DNA of 64,000 nucleotides from Symsagittifera roscoffensis (GCF_963678635.1 NC_087062.1:7304193-7368192), one strand, 5' to 3'. Shown: positions 1 to 11,642, counted from the stretch's first letter. A program made the numbers and translations. The notes: generated by a model from the letters alone, not told the origin.

Positions 1-365
1 AAATTGAAATATTGACGACTTTTTTTTTAGGTCAACCAATTAGATTTTTCAAGCCCTCCGAAAAAACTATAAAAACATTAATTTGTTTTAGTAAAAATTT
101 CTGCGCCGCCAGCAAATTTAAAAAAAAACAGGTTAAAAAAGATGTTTTGTTCTTTATTAAAAAAACATTTGACCAAAAAAATGAGCAAAATGAGCTCGAT
201 TTTAGTTATATTGGCAGCTGAGGCGCCTTAGAAATTTTTTGATGTTGGCCAGACAAAAAGGAAAAGTCGTCAAAATATGTTAAAAGGGAACCCTTTGGAA
301 AAAATTGGCAACCAGAAATGAAGGGGGAAGCGGTCGCCGTCACCCTCCCCCTCCCTCGACAAGCT
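1..365 (+). mobile_element. hAT-like MITE, 5'-truncated at window edge
   Basis: This stretch matches the complete element at 33394-33804 along its length: the AGGTCGAC/AGGTCAAC start, the block 'gcgccttagaaa', the block 'ggaaccctttggaaa' near 288, and the C-rich 3' end near 345-365. Only the right part is inside the window. The open frame at 12-221 lies in this repeat and is not a gene. I see no clear target duplication on the right. Confidence 0.7.
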
Positions 366-503
366 TGAAAAGCTAACTGAAAGATAATTAAAGCTAATTA
401 AAAGCGCTCTAATATTATCAAAGCTAATTGATGATACTAAATCATAATACTGTGGAACTTGTGGAAGATAAATCATAATAGTTAAATATGGAAAAAAAAG
501 ATT

Positions 504-1034
504 TTGTTCCGACTTTTGAAGAAAGTGATAGAATATTTGTGCTTGGGGTGTTTTGTTTTTGCTCCAGACTAATTTCGACTGTTTAACTATCTTTTTGTGA
601 CAAAATTTTAAAATGTTAATTGAATGGAAGTTTTGCCTTAAGCTCAGACCAATTTTTTTTCATCCGTAACGATTTATCTTAATATAATGGAAGTATGAAG
701 ATTGCTATTTTGGCATGTTCGGGACATTTGACCCTCGATACATTTCCTGCTATTAACGCATAAGCGAAGTCCTAAGCCTTGTTGGAAATTGTCCTAAATT
801 GAAGTGAGACATGCTATTTCGCCTAATTAATACTTTTGTCAGATGCTAAAATATCATTTTGAGATTAATATAGCGTGTGCGGGAGGATTTTCAAAAAAAT
901 CTTAATTTTTTTTCGAAGCTTTTTCATCATTTTTTTTTTCAAAAAAATCGTCGTTTCAAAAGCAAACGCTGGTCCGTAAACCTTCAAAGGCAGACGCAAC
1001 ACTCATGCCATTTTCCTGATACGAGCAGTCCTGT
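504..1034 (+). mobile_element. HL-1 repeat, degenerate copy
   Basis: It starts with the HL-1 5' end (TTGTTCCGACTTTTGA), passes through the 'ttaacgcataagcgaag' middle block and ends with 'gatacgagcagtcctgtt'. It is much more diverged than the copies after 30 kb. It is the first of three head-to-tail copies. Confidence 0.8.
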
Positions 1035-1039
1035 TCCAA

Positions 1040-1515
1040 TAAGTCCTCAATTCTCCAGATCATTTTCGGTTTTCTAACTAGCAATTTTTGATAAAGTTTT
1101 TTAACATCATTAGAAACGGTATGGTTGTCTTGAGCTCAATTTAAAGCCAAAATTTACAAATAAATATTCACAAAAACAGATTTTGAAAAATGCCGATGTG
1201 GCCAATTTGAGACCTTAACGAGCGATATATTTTGAGATTTGAACAGATGAGCAGAGATTTATTCCGTCTTAGAGATCGTTGCAATTTGGATTGCGGCAAG
1301 CTACTTGTTCTATTGAATATTTTGCTACATGCGAAATATGTCAATTGTACTTAGGATAGAATGTTGGGGCTAGATTGTGAGAAAAAATTTTCATGACAAT
1401 TTTTCTTCTTTTTAAAAAAAATATATTTCATCAATTTTTTGAAAGCAAACACTAATCCATAGGCTTTAAAGAGCCGTCGCAACATTCAGGACTTCATTTT
1501 GATACAAAAAGTCGT
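1040..1515 (+). mobile_element. HL-1 repeat, degenerate tandem copy 2
   Basis: Recognised from 'tttctaactagcaattttt', the block 'gtggccaatttgagacc', 'ccgtcttagagatcgtt' and the worn 3' end 'gatacaaaaagtcgtt'. Both terminal hairpins are decayed. Confidence 0.7.
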
Positions 1516-1599
1516 TACACCTTCTTGAAAATTGTCTAAATTGAAGTGAGGCATGCTATTTGGCCTAATTAATCTAAATAGTTTATAGATATTTCTGGA

Positions 1600-2013
1600 A
1601 TATTTGTACCCGGGTAGTTTTTTCTTCCAGGCAAATTTCTAATTTTAACTAGCAATTTGAGACCAAATTTAATTATACTAATTTAATGTTTCAATAATGA
1701 CTGTTTTTGCTAAAATAATAGAGGTATGAAGATTGCCAATTTGACCAATTCGCGACAATTAACCCGCAATAGATTTCATGCTTTTGATGCGTAATCGTAG
1801 TTTTAAGCCTTCTGGGATTTTTTTCCAAAATTTCTCAGTTTTGTACTTTATACGGCATGTCGAGCGATGGTTTCAAAAGAAAATTCTCATAATTCTTATT
1901 TTTAATTTTTCATCTTTTTGAAAAATTAATAATTGTCTGAGCAAAAAATGCTCCGTACACATCAAAAGGCAATCAGTACCTTCAAGATTTTGCCCTGATA
2001 CGAGTAGTCTTGC
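1600..2013 (+). mobile_element. HL-1 repeat, degenerate tandem copy 3
   Basis: Begins near 'atttgtacccgggtag' and ends with 'ccctgatacgagtagtctt'. Just before it, 1522-1580 repeats the internal segment at 785-830 ('aattgaagtgaggcatgctatttggc'), so the array also holds a partial internal duplication. Confidence 0.7.
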
Positions 2014-2979
2014 ATGGGTTTATATTTGCTTCTTTTGAATAGATCCGTTTTTCTTTCATTAAATAGAACATGTTAAGAACGCTAATGAATAATTTGCATA
2101 ATTTGCTTTTTTCTGTGACTTTTGATTGGTTCGACCTTAAAAATTTCACAAAAATAAATATATTTTTCAAACGGTTAATGAAAAAAATGGGCGGATTTTT
2201 GCTTCTCATCAAAAAAGTAGTTCTGATTTGCAAATTGGCAGTAAATGAGTTTTCAAAAGAGTTTCTAATATAATTTCAAGTGTATCTTTAATTAAATCAA
2301 TACTACTAAATAGAATCGTACATTAAAATCAAATTATGCATTGCTTACAGCTTCGGACTTTTTTTATACAAACCATTTCAGAAAAATTGAAGGTCGCATC
2401 AATAAATGAACTTTTCTAAGGATCATTTTTAGAAAGTTAAGAAAACATATTGTCTTTGGATTGGCCATATTTAGCAGCTAACAAATGTTTTGTAAACGTC
2501 TTAAATTTTTGATATTATTGCGGTTTTTAAGCTGAAACTTAACATAAGAAGTTCTACAAAGTTCCGCGATTGCCTTTTGATGAAATTTTATGTGTTTTTC
2601 TGTATTGAAAAATTGCATAACAGGTCGCTGCTGAAAAAAAAATGTTTTTAAACACCTCTGAATTAGCGCATTTTTTTTGCTTTGCTCTTATGACAGTTCA
2701 AATGCAATTTTGAAAACTTGGATGTATAGTTAATGCCAAATTGTTGCCAATAGCGGTGAACTTCAGCAATTTAATTGGTCAAACACTACAGCATTCTAGA
2801 TAAAAAAATTTGTTGAAAGACGTAAAAATTAGTGACAAACTATCATACGTCGGAATGAGCAGTCTTGGCTTAATTATTTTTATTCAGATTTGTTGACCGA
2901 AAAATAAAGCGTCAATAAATGGTGTTAATTATAATTTCAACTCAAATTGAAACTCTCAAGGTCAGAATTATTTCAGAAA
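2014..2979. other. no gene seen
   Basis: AT-rich sequence with frequent stops on both strands and no match to the repeat families found elsewhere in the window. Confidence 0.5.
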
Positions 2980-3480
2980 TTAAAAACGTTATACGATAAA
3001 ATTCTGAAAAGCTACAGTGCTGATTTAAATATGCTGTTAAAATGAACAAACTTTTAATTTTTAAACAAGTTTTTCTCAAATTTGGTTGATATTAGACAAA
3101 AAATTGATGAGAACAATACATGACCGGAGTTTTACCAAATTTACCTCAAAAATGGGTTTGGCTGTTTTAAATCAATCAAAAATTACGCTAAACCTAATTT
3201 GTCAAATGACTTGCTAGTTATATCAAAGTAAGCTTCTCAACGGAATCATAGAGAAGTATGACCTTAAAAAAATTTAGCAAAAAATTTAAATTTTGTTTTT
3301 GAGCAACAAATTGAATATGACATTTGAGCCAGGAATTGGGAAAAAAAGACATTTTTTGGCTCAAACAAAAATACATTCACTTATAATAATTTTTGAGTAT
3401 TAAACTGTCCTAAAAATTTGAATGGTTTTATAAGAGGCTAATTTTGATATAACGCGCAGTTACCCATTCGAGATAATTTT
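2980..3480. repeat. dispersed repeat D with internal inverted arms, copy 1
   Basis: The block GTTATATCAAAG at 3217-3228 recurs inverted at 3442-3453, and the flanking sequence (AAAAATTACGCTAA and the 'ttttggct' block) is shared with 54880-55590. In the distant copy 'tacagtgctgatttaaat' and 'ctcaaaaatggg' appear on the opposite strand. The unit is therefore an imperfect long palindrome. No coding frame was recognised. Confidence 0.55.
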
Positions 3481-5021
3481 ATAAAGTTAATTGAAAAACG
3501 AATAAATAATTGAAACACTAATTCAAGCAATTTTTGTTTCCTCCTCATTTTTGGGACTGCGTTTTGAATATTTCCAAAAAATTGGTTACTTTCTTTTTTG
3601 ATTTGATCATTATTGCACAAACAGAGTGATTTTTTTTCTCAACATGTGTTTTATTATTCGAATCTTTTTAAAATGGCCTTTTAGTGATATATCACAGAAC
3701 TTTTTAACTCCTGTATACATGACACCAGGCTATAGATGAAGCAAAAAATCGCTAGTACATCTTTAGAAAACACACCCTACATGCAAAAAAAAAACTATAA
3801 AAAAATTTCTAAATTTCTGAAACGTAGAGCAAATGATGCAACATATGGCTGCTTGTATCAGGATTATGAATTTTAGGCTATTACTATCAAGTTTCAAATA
3901 CAAAATTGGGAGTCGTATATGGAAATAATAAGGCCAATTAGTTTGGCTCCGTTCAATTTCAACTTTTTTACGGTTTTGGGTAATTCCAACGCGAAAATTC
4001 TGCAACAAATTTTGAAATGAGCAATTAGATAGACTGTGGTCAGGTTAATATAGTAGATAGCGAACTCTGGGGCCCACGAAGATCCAGGCAACAATGAGTT
4101 GAGAAACAAATATTTTTGAAATTTGGTCTGAAAAAAAAAAAAAAATTCAGAACTGGAACTAAAATTTTTTTTCATATTTGTTGATCCCACCAAGTGAAAA
4201 ATCTTACCCTTAGCTCAATTTAGGAGAGAGATAAGCTTTGTTTTCTAGCCTATCAGATTTGATCCGATTTGAGCATATTACGGCTTGCAGTTGTCATTTA
4301 ATTTTCCATAAATCAACCCCTACAACTCCATAGACCCTAAAATGCAGTCTGAACGTTCAGGTTGTTTTCACCTGGCAATTTTTCTCTGGTAAGAATTACA
4401 GGATTTGAAAAAAGAGCAGTTATGTGTACATCAAAGATTTGATTTTGTTTTCAATCGAAGTTCTTGAGTTTTTTTGAGTTATGAAGTTACAGCACCGCCT
4501 TGAAAACTGTGATTGATAACTTTGCAAAATTATTTTAGTTTTGAATGAAACAAATGCATTAACGAATTATAAAAAGCAAGAGTTTTTTTTAATGAATTTA
4601 AGAATAAGCGTGAAGCTGTTAGTTACGAACCAAATTGTGTGACATTTTGACCAGAATGACCTGAAAACGCATGTCATGGACGAATTTAACTTCGAACAGT
4701 TTTGGCGTACGATGTGTTAATTTTAAAGATTAATGTGCTTGTTCGACGAACTGAACGAATTGGGAGGGGTCAGTCTTGACTGACTTATTAATTTTTAAAA
4801 ACTCAGTTGCGAATAAAGACACGCCACGACCCTGAAAGTTTGTGACAACTGAAACCGCAAAAACCAGACAGACGATTTTCGTGCATAAGGAACTGGCGTG
4901 AAATGAAGACAGAAGAAGCTTGAAATAACAATCGACATTATTCGAGGAAGAGCGCTCCGATTTGTAACGATTGTGCAGCTACAATCGTAACAAAGCAATT
5001 CCCGAGAACCAGGAGGGCTAA
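3481..5021. other. intergenic, one HL-1-like scrap, no gene seen
   Basis: No convincing exon. Short open frames on both strands lie in low-complexity A/T. One recognisable repeat scrap is listed separately at 4312-4376. Confidence 0.45.
4312..4376 (+). mobile_element. HL-1 3'-end fragment
   Basis: The sequence 'ctccatagaccctaaaat' followed by 'gcagtctgaacgttcagg' matches the HL-1 3' region (ctccataaaccttaaaagg, then gcagtcggaacattcaggg). The terminal hairpin is rebuilt as CAGGT..ACCTG: 'caggttgttttcacctg' still folds with a longer loop. Confidence 0.6.
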
Positions 5022-5045
5022 AGGAAGGATTTTACTATCCTTCCT
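5022..5045. other. perfect 9-bp hairpin
   Basis: AGGAAGGAT, a 6-nt loop TTTACT, then ATCCTTCCT. No gene or repeat end is evident beside it, so its role is unknown. Confidence 0.6.
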
Positions 5046-5837
5046 GGTCGCGAAGAAGACAGCTTTTTGTCCGGATTCAAGACTCCGGAGGGGTATAGGA
5101 AAACGACTACGAACTTTTTTTTAACAGTTTTTAGCTTCCCAGAATGTCTTGAATTGAATAAGATTAACATCAGACTCATTTTCAGATAATGAGAAGCTAG
5201 GAGTTGAGGGAAAGGGTTGATCCATCTCCGATAGATATGATGACTTTATCTACTGAACAAAAACAATAGTAATATAATAATAATGCAGTAGCCCTGTTTT
5301 AGGAGTGCACTCGTGGTCTGGGGATACTGAGACCCAGCCATGAGCTCATTTTTTTTCTTCAAAAAACTAAGTTAATTTGCACCGTTTGGTCGATAGCTTT
5401 TAAGCTGTAACGACTTCGTCGACCCGGTTTTAGTGAAACTCACAATGAACTGGCTGTCGTAGAGACGGTAAAAAGCGTGTGAAGCTGTGATTAGACGCTA
5501 GCCAGTCGTTTTATGACCTAGCTTTATTTTCCGTCGGTATATACTTCCGGGCGAATGTTACATAAAATGTTCAACAAAAAGGAGTTTTTATTGAAAGTTT
5601 AGAATTTTTTTTAAGAAAAAATACCCTTAAGGTGCTCCTCATTAGCTTTCACTTAAGCGTGAAATTATATATATTATCATAGAAAAATTGGTTTTTTGAT
5701 GAAAACTTCAAAACGTTCATACAACAATTCAACTAACAAAACACAAAACTGAATTAGTTCTGGATGAAAGAAAGTTTTCAAACCTGTATTTTTTTCGGGA
5801 AAATCGTTAAGTTTGATCGCGAAATTTAAAATATATC

Positions 5838-5930
5838 TTTTTTTTGACTCTCTATCTGTTTTCCCTCTTCTCTCTTCTCTTCTCTCTCCTCTCTCCTTCA
5901 TCCCCTCTCTTTTTCTCTTTCTCCCTTTCG
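5838..5930. repeat. pyrimidine-rich tract
   Basis: Almost unbroken C/T on the plus strand (tctcttctcttctctctcc and similar). Open frames on both strands here reflect composition only. Confidence 0.8.
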
Positions 5931-6005
5931 AACCAACTTTTTTTGAAATCCCAAAGATGATGTCATTCTACAAAATGGGTGTTTCATTATTTGTCCACAT
6001 AACAA

Positions 6006-6040
6006 AACAAGGATAGCCAGTTACTGTGCAAGTAGCACAG
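6006..6040 (-). mobile_element. HL-2 repeat 3' terminus
   Basis: Best preserved HL-2 end. Read on the minus strand it is hairpin CTGTGCTACTTGCACAG, then 12 nt, then CTTGTT. The six-base stem CTGTGC/GCACAG is perfect. The other end of the element could not be found to the right; similarity to other copies fades after about 6055. Confidence 0.65.
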
Positions 6041-6256
6041 GATATTCCGACCATAGTAAAAAAAAACTAAAACAAATACCTTTTTAAAATTGCGAGCGGC
6101 CTAGTGTATTAGTACGAACCTTCTTTTTCTTCTAACTTTACAATCTAAGTCGCAATTAAAAATGTTCATTGAAAGTTTTCATTTGCGCCATTTTTGCGCA
6201 AGATTGAAAATTTCATAGTGTTTGCTCTTTGCGGCTAATGCTTGTGTTGATTAAAA

Positions 6257-6337
6257 CTCCGTGACTGAGTGATTAGTGCACGAGACATTTGATCTCTCTA
6301 TCGCAACAGGTCGCAGTCCAAATCCGAGACGCTCCCA
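6257..6337 (+). ncRNA. tRNA-like segment (possible SINE head)
   Basis: An A-box-like string TGACTGAGTGATTAGTGCAC at 6262-6281 is followed about 28 bases later by a B-box-like CAGTCCAAATCC, with a plausible anticodon-arm hairpin (GAGA..TCTC) between. The acceptor and T stems do not pair cleanly, so it is not an intact tRNA gene. A tRNA-derived SINE promoter or an old tRNA pseudogene fits best. Seen: the spacing and boxes. Inferred: the origin. Confidence 0.3.
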
Positions 6338-7224
6338 AAGTTTCAATATTTCGAGGTTTAATTCCACTCTTTCTTATTGCACTGTATAAAAGCTGTTTTT
6401 TGTCGTGTTCTGGCTAAGGTTTGCGAAGCGAAGCTTCGCCTCTGTGTTCAAGTTAGTTTCGTTTTTTTTTCCTGCGTGGTGTGACAAAAAATTTTGACAA
6501 AACAATAGAATTTTTAAAAATTCATAATAAAACAAGCAAATTGGACAGCAGTTTTGTAGAAAAATAACTCAGAAAACAAAAATATTTAAAAAATAGAAGT
6601 TTTTTTGATCTGTTTTTGCAGAAATTTTTTGAATGTTGACTTTTTGGAGTTTTCAATTCAAGAATGGCGCTAACATGCTCCAAAACAACTACATTTTTGT
6701 AAAAGTAAGTTTTCACGTCTTAAAGTAAGAAAAAAAAAGCTTGAACTTAGACAAAAAACTGAAAAATTTAAACCGTTTTTTCTCGATGCAAGAACAAATT
6801 TTTAACAAATTTTTAATGGCTTTCGAATCACGACTCAAAAAATTTTAGTATGATACATCAGTCGGCCCATTTGCGCAATTTTTTGTGGTACCTAATTTTG
6901 CCTGGAAACAAAAAGAAAAAAAGAAAAGAAAAAACTAAAACTCACCCGAATAGAAAATTCCTCCCACTTTCAAATGATCCGAACTATAATAAACGTAAAG
7001 ATAAAGAACTTTGCTTCAATTATCGACCTAAATATTTCTTAAGCAGCAGAGCAGTCATTATAGCCATACAAGTTTGGAAAGTTTTTTTTCAACACTAGTT
7101 TAGTTATTTTACACATTTGTTTTTGTCGATATCTATCTCATTAACATAAGCGATAAGAATTCGGAAGCTTCTTCCTCAGGGATTCGACTTCTCATCAATC
7201 AAAAAGAGCTGAAAAAAACTGCTG

Positions 7225-7411
7225 ACAAATGGCAATTTTGACCTGTTTTTTTTTCAAAATATTGGCTGCGGTACAAACTTTTTTTTCCAAAACAGTTTTT
7301 TTATAGTGTTCTGAGAGCGCTCGGAAAATCAATTTGGTCGACCTAATAAAAAAATGATCGACAGCTTTTTCGAAAATCCGCCCCTTCGAGAAAATCTTAT
7401 ATCCGCTCCTG
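7225..7411 (+). mobile_element. hAT-like MITE, right part
   Basis: Matches the right half of the element at 19151-19614: 'aaatcaatttggtcgacct', 'cgagaaaatcttatatc' and the terminal TIR ending CCGCTCCTG. The left part is lost. Its right TIR overlaps the end of the minus-strand coding frame at 7397-8188. Confidence 0.7.
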
Positions 7412-8188
7412 CCAAGACGTATAGTCTGAAAACATCAAGACTCTTTCGGTTGTATTAATTAGATAGACGCTCTCGCTAAAATGAACCTGTTTCTCTGTGA
7501 CCATTGGATGAAGATGCGACCATTGCTTCCGTAGAGCAGGCGAGATTCTTTTTGGAGTCTTCGGCGACTCCTCCACTTTTTCCGACACATTCGGGATCTC
7601 AGAATCCAAGTCAACTCCCAGTTTCTCAGCAGCAGGAATCTCCTCCATAACCTCGGTTTCATGAATTAGTCGGTTTTTATTCGCAATCGCGCCTTCAATA
7701 ACGTCGGGTGCGATCATAACAAAAGGAATGTCGAATAAAACAGCAGCCGACAACGTCAAAACTGCCGACTTATCACTGGAAGTGCTGAATTTCTTTGATG
7801 TTTTGAAAGAGGAAGTGCTGGATCTTTGGCGCAACGGTGGATTGCAGGAAGAGAAAAACTTTGGCGGCGTGCTAAGTTTTCTATAAGATGCGAGGTTCTG
7901 TTTTCTTGTCCTGATTATTGGAAGTTCGGAGTTTTGGTTGAACTGATCGACAGGTGCTAGTGGCGACAAATTAGTCAAGTTCGCCAAATCTTCCGCAGTT
8001 GGTTCAGTGACCATTTTTTCAGACAAGTGGCCGCATTGCTTTGAAAAATAAGTCTCGTCTTTTGAACTGGTCAAAGGATGTTCGGTCTGAAGCCCCTCTT
8101 GTAAATAACTCGCTTTAATAGTTTTGCTCTCGCTAAGTTGGTTTGTAACATTTGCTTTGTTTTTCTGAACAGGTATCTCCGCGAAATC
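7397..8188 (-). CDS. Ser/Pro-rich coding exon, unknown protein
   Basis: Seen: a long minus-strand open frame (open from about 8197 to a stop at 7397-7399) in sequence clearly less AT-rich than its surroundings. A likely splice acceptor, AATCGACAG, precedes ATTTCGCGG at 8188, and the exon would start in phase 1. The product is hydrophilic and rich in Ser, Lys, Pro and Glu, so probably disordered, with one hydrophobic stretch (SAAVLFDIPFVMIAPDVIEG). Near the end is TEKQVHFSES, which fits the K-x-V-x-F type docking motif for protein phosphatase 1; such short motifs often arise by chance. The last five codons and the stop (QERI then TAA) fall in the TIR of the hAT-like MITE at 7225-7411, so the native C-terminus may have been replaced, or the true donor lies upstream, for example CAG|GTTCAT. 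No family recognised. It may share a gene with the minus-strand exons at 10.7-16.2 kb. Confidence 0.55.
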   Translation of the reverse strand, partial: DFAEIPVQKNKANVTNQLSESKTIKASYLQEGLQTEHPLTSSKDETYFSKQCGHLSEKMVTEPTAEDLANLTNLSPLAPVDQFNQNSELPIIRTRKQNLASYRKLSTPPKFFSSCNPPLRQRSSTSSFKTSKKFSTSSDKSAVLTLSAAVLFDIPFVMIAPDVIEGAIANKNRLIHETEVMEEIPAAEKLGVDLDSEIPNVSEKVEESPKTPKRISPALRKQWSHLHPMVTEKQVHFSESVYLINTTERVLMFSDYTSWQERI

Positions 8189-8197
8189 TGTCGATTC

Positions 8198-10712
8198 TTA
8201 TTTGGATAAAAAATGAGAACTGTTGTCTTTTTTCATTGTTTTGATAACTTTTAGTTACAATTCATTGGACGAATTATAGCTTTTGGTGTGAAATGTTTTG
8301 ATAAGAAAATGAAATTTCAGAGAACTAACTGGTATAGTTGTTTTTTGTTTACAATTATGTCACTACTAATTCTAAATCACTAATTCTAGGTGAGAGGTTG
8401 AGAAATTGAATCTGCAGAATGAGAAATTGAATTTTCTTAACAAAAAGAGGATTTGCAGATTTGGTCGGAAGGTTTAGAAGTAATAAATTATAATATTTAT
8501 AAACAATCAGCGGGGTCATTCATATGTTCCAGATACTTGTGAAATCCAGTGCATAATACTATCTCCACGTTTATACAGGTGGGCTTCGTTAGAATGTGAA
8601 ACAGTCGACGGCCAATAAGCAGACGTAGCTATGAGGAGACAATTGGAAAAGACCGAAATCCTTCACAAAAACTGCTAATAGTCACTAAGGCAAATGATTC
8701 ACTAACAAAAATAATAAAATTAAAAGTTTTCTGTCTTTCTCACTAGTTCTTATTTCTGATAAAAGTTAATGTTTTTTTTTCCAGTTTGTTAGTGCTTTTT
8801 CCATTTGATAAAATTCGGAGTCAAATGGACGAATTTGAAGTAATCATTGAAAATAGAACATTAAAATTTAAGGGTGTGTTTTTTTCTCTAAGGAATATAG
8901 GCTTTCAAAGTTCAAAAAGGGTTTTTGATCCAAATTGGCCGTTTCCACGTTCCTCGTAGTCTAAATTTTGCAATTTTAACATAACGGAACTAGTTAGTAC
9001 TTGTTAAATATTCCTGGCTGTTTGACAAGCCACTAGTCTGGATTAAACGCCGCTGGAAAAACAAAGAAGCCGAGAGATGGCTCAACCCAAAATTTATAAA
9101 ATTAGCCCGGTGTAACAGTGTGCCCGCCAAATTGTATTTTCATACTCGAGGGAATAATAACGGGGGGACTAGAAATTGACAGCCACTTAACTATTTTAAA
9201 ATTTCATTCAGATCGGAAAACGGAGAGCTTTAATGTATTAATAAATGCTTAACAGTAGTTAAAGTTAAGTTTTCGGCGCTTAAATGCACCAGCGGTGTCT
9301 TGTTAATGTTCTAACGGGGAGATATATGGGCGCTAGTTATTACATATGCGCCCGCAGGGATTTTAAACCCTAAACTCATGCCAGCGCTGATCGAAATCCC
9401 AAAATGAATTACTTTACGGGACAATCCCAGCACTGAATGATTTTCTCAAAAAAGATCCCTCGATAATTAATCAAAACTGGCTTGAGGAACTGTTTTATAT
9501 TCAGCTCCGCGTCAGATCAAGTCATAAAGAGCGCGCCAACTGTTGGAATTCTTGGGCGAAGAGAGCAAATTTGACATTTTCATGGTCGATTTAATAATCT
9601 AGACAGTCTCATTTATATTTGGGTTAGTTCTCATAGTAGATTTAAACCAAAAGAGACGCTGAATGCTTGATTAAATATGAGAGCCCACCCATTGGGACCA
9701 ATTCCGTTTTTCCAGATGTTGGTCCACTTTCTATGATTAGCTAACGTCTTTTTTACCTTACAGATAGATCAGTGTCGTAGCTTTATGGAATGATGTTATT
9801 CCGAAAGGTGTGGAAAGCGACCAGGAATTGTAGCTTGCTTGCTTTTTTCACTAAAAACATCTTATAAATTAGTCAAAAAGTCACATTTATTGAGAGCTTT
9901 AGGAAATCAAAACGGATATTTCAAGCGTGTCTAAAACCCGCAGCCAACAGAGAGAGGGAAGTCAAAATGAAATCCATCAAAAATTTAGACACGAACCAAA
10001 AGTTATTTCAAACTAATTATTGTTATCTATAATTATGCCAAAAACGTCAAGGAAATTTACCAATTGTCAGTCTGAGCGAAGCTAAGTTTTCTACCAAGCA
10101 AACGCGAACAAAATCTACGTCGCCTCGCTTCATTTGAAGCATAAAACTACTTAAAACCACTTATAGCAATTGAGGTTATTTAGCTCGATTACAAGCATTT
10201 GCTAGCTATTTCTTCGAATCTGCAATTCTTTCGACAATTTAATAAGCATTCAATTTCTTTTAAAAGAAATTTTTTTAAAATCTCATTCTTGATTGTATAA
10301 AATCAAACATACCGTGAAACCATGATGTGCCAGAATTAAAAAGGGGACAGCTAACTAACCCATTTTAGTGCAAAGTCTTGCCTTTGATATGTATGAAATA
10401 ATTAAAAACATTCAAAAATGAAGAATTAACAATATTTAAAGGCAACAAGCGAAAATGAGAAAAAAAAACATAATAAAAATGAATGATTGTGAGTTCGCAG
10501 ACTTTGTGCAGAATCTAGAGAAGTTGAACTCTTATTGAAAGATCTCTGTGCCAATGTTATACACAAAAATTCTGTTTTAGAATTGAAGTAAAGTATACGT
10601 AAGCTAGCGAAATTATGGATTCTTTCACTTAATTTCTGAAAATTGCTAGTAAGTGATCGAGATCCATATTTGGTTTAGGAATAAAACTTGAACTTTTTTA
10701 AATGGCGGTTAC
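8198..10712. other. presumed intron/intergenic, no repeat recognised
   Basis: No known repeat. The part around 8980-9560 is less AT-rich. It holds a 61-codon plus-strand open frame (8994-9176, ending TGA) whose translation is Trp/Lys/Arg-rich (WIKRRWKNKEAERWLNPKF), without convincing splice sites. A 43-codon minus-strand open frame lies at about 8490-8630. Both are short enough to be chance. Confidence 0.35.
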
Positions 10713-10771
10713 TGCCTGGCCGTATCGCGTTCCTTCAATCTGGCTGTACCCTTAGCATCAAAAAAATCAAT
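10713..10771 (-). CDS. possible small internal exon
   Basis: Minus strand: acceptor TGTGCTTCAACAG, 59 bases reading IDFFDAKGTARLKERDTAR, then the donor-like GTAACC. The donor hexamer is the same as at the 15414-15473 exon. The GC rise is local and confined to this interval. It would end in phase 2, which does not join directly to the 8188 exon (which needs one base), so another exon or a wrong boundary is implied. Confidence 0.25.
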
Positions 10772-10987
10772 CTGTTGAAGCACATTGTTACAAGTTTTTC
10801 GAATGTGGAGTTTTGGCAAAAAATTAAAGATATTGGATCCAACGTATAATGTGCTCTTTAAGAATTGCTTTTTACAGCTGAAATATTTGATCCAATCCTT
10901 TGGAAATTTTTTATCAGAGTCTGCAAAGATCTAGCTGGTTTTGAACCAACCCGATGAGCGATGGAAAATTTCAGAGTTTTTTTTTTC

Positions 10988-11456
10988 GTTCCGACTTTCG
11001 ATGGAAATATTTGTGCACGGGGTAGTTCTTTTTCTCCAGACCAATTTTGACTTTTTAACTAGCAATTTCGACGGAGTTTTTTCAAAACAATCGAAAGATA
11101 TTGTTGTCATCAGCTCCAATTTTGAATAATTTTTCAACTGTGCTCATTTTTCGTAAAATTATGGGAGTTTAAATATTGCCAGCGTGGCCAATTTGGGACA
11201 ATTAACGTGCGATATATTTCGTGCTATTATAGCGTCAGCGAAGATTTAATAATTGTTAGAAATTGTTCCGAATTGGATTGGGGCTTGCTCTTCGGTCTTT
11301 TTAATGCTTTGATATATGCAAAATGTATAACTGTGTACTTAACAAGCGTGATGACTTTTTTTTGAAACTTCATCATTTGTTATATTTTAAATTATTCATA
11401 GAAAACAAAAATGTAGTAGGAGCATTCGGGCCTTTGATCGGATACGAGTAAACTTT
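10988..11456 (+). mobile_element. HL-1 repeat, diverged copy
   Basis: Starts GTTCCGACTTTCGATGG, includes 'actttttaactagcaattt' and 'ggacaattaacgtgcgata', and ends 'gatacgagtaaac'. The 5' hairpin is partly lost (the CGAAAG arm is missing) and the 3' hairpin has decayed. Confidence 0.8.
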
Positions 11457-11642
11457 TTTCAGTTTAACATTATTTTGCGCTTTTTTACTCCATGTAACGA
11501 TCGATTCAATGGAATTCCAAAACTAGTCTTTATAATTTTAGAAAATAAAATTGTAAGGGCGCTCAGAAATTATTTGCACTGAAAACTTTCATGTTATGCC
11601 TATTTGACAATAATACCTTTCATTAACTGGGTAAAATGGTAC

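Noticed and set aside
5400-5520. Minus-strand acceptor/donor pair near 5440
   Set aside because: An acceptor-like CTACGACAG and a donor GTGAGT lie only 10 bases apart, so no exon can be formed.
8490-8630. 43-codon minus-strand open frame ending before TAA
   Set aside because: Too short, without a clear acceptor; it lies between exon candidates but nothing ties it to them.
8994-9176. 61-codon plus-strand open frame, Trp/Lys/Arg-rich
   Set aside because: Length is within chance for this composition, and I found no good splice sites, start or family match.
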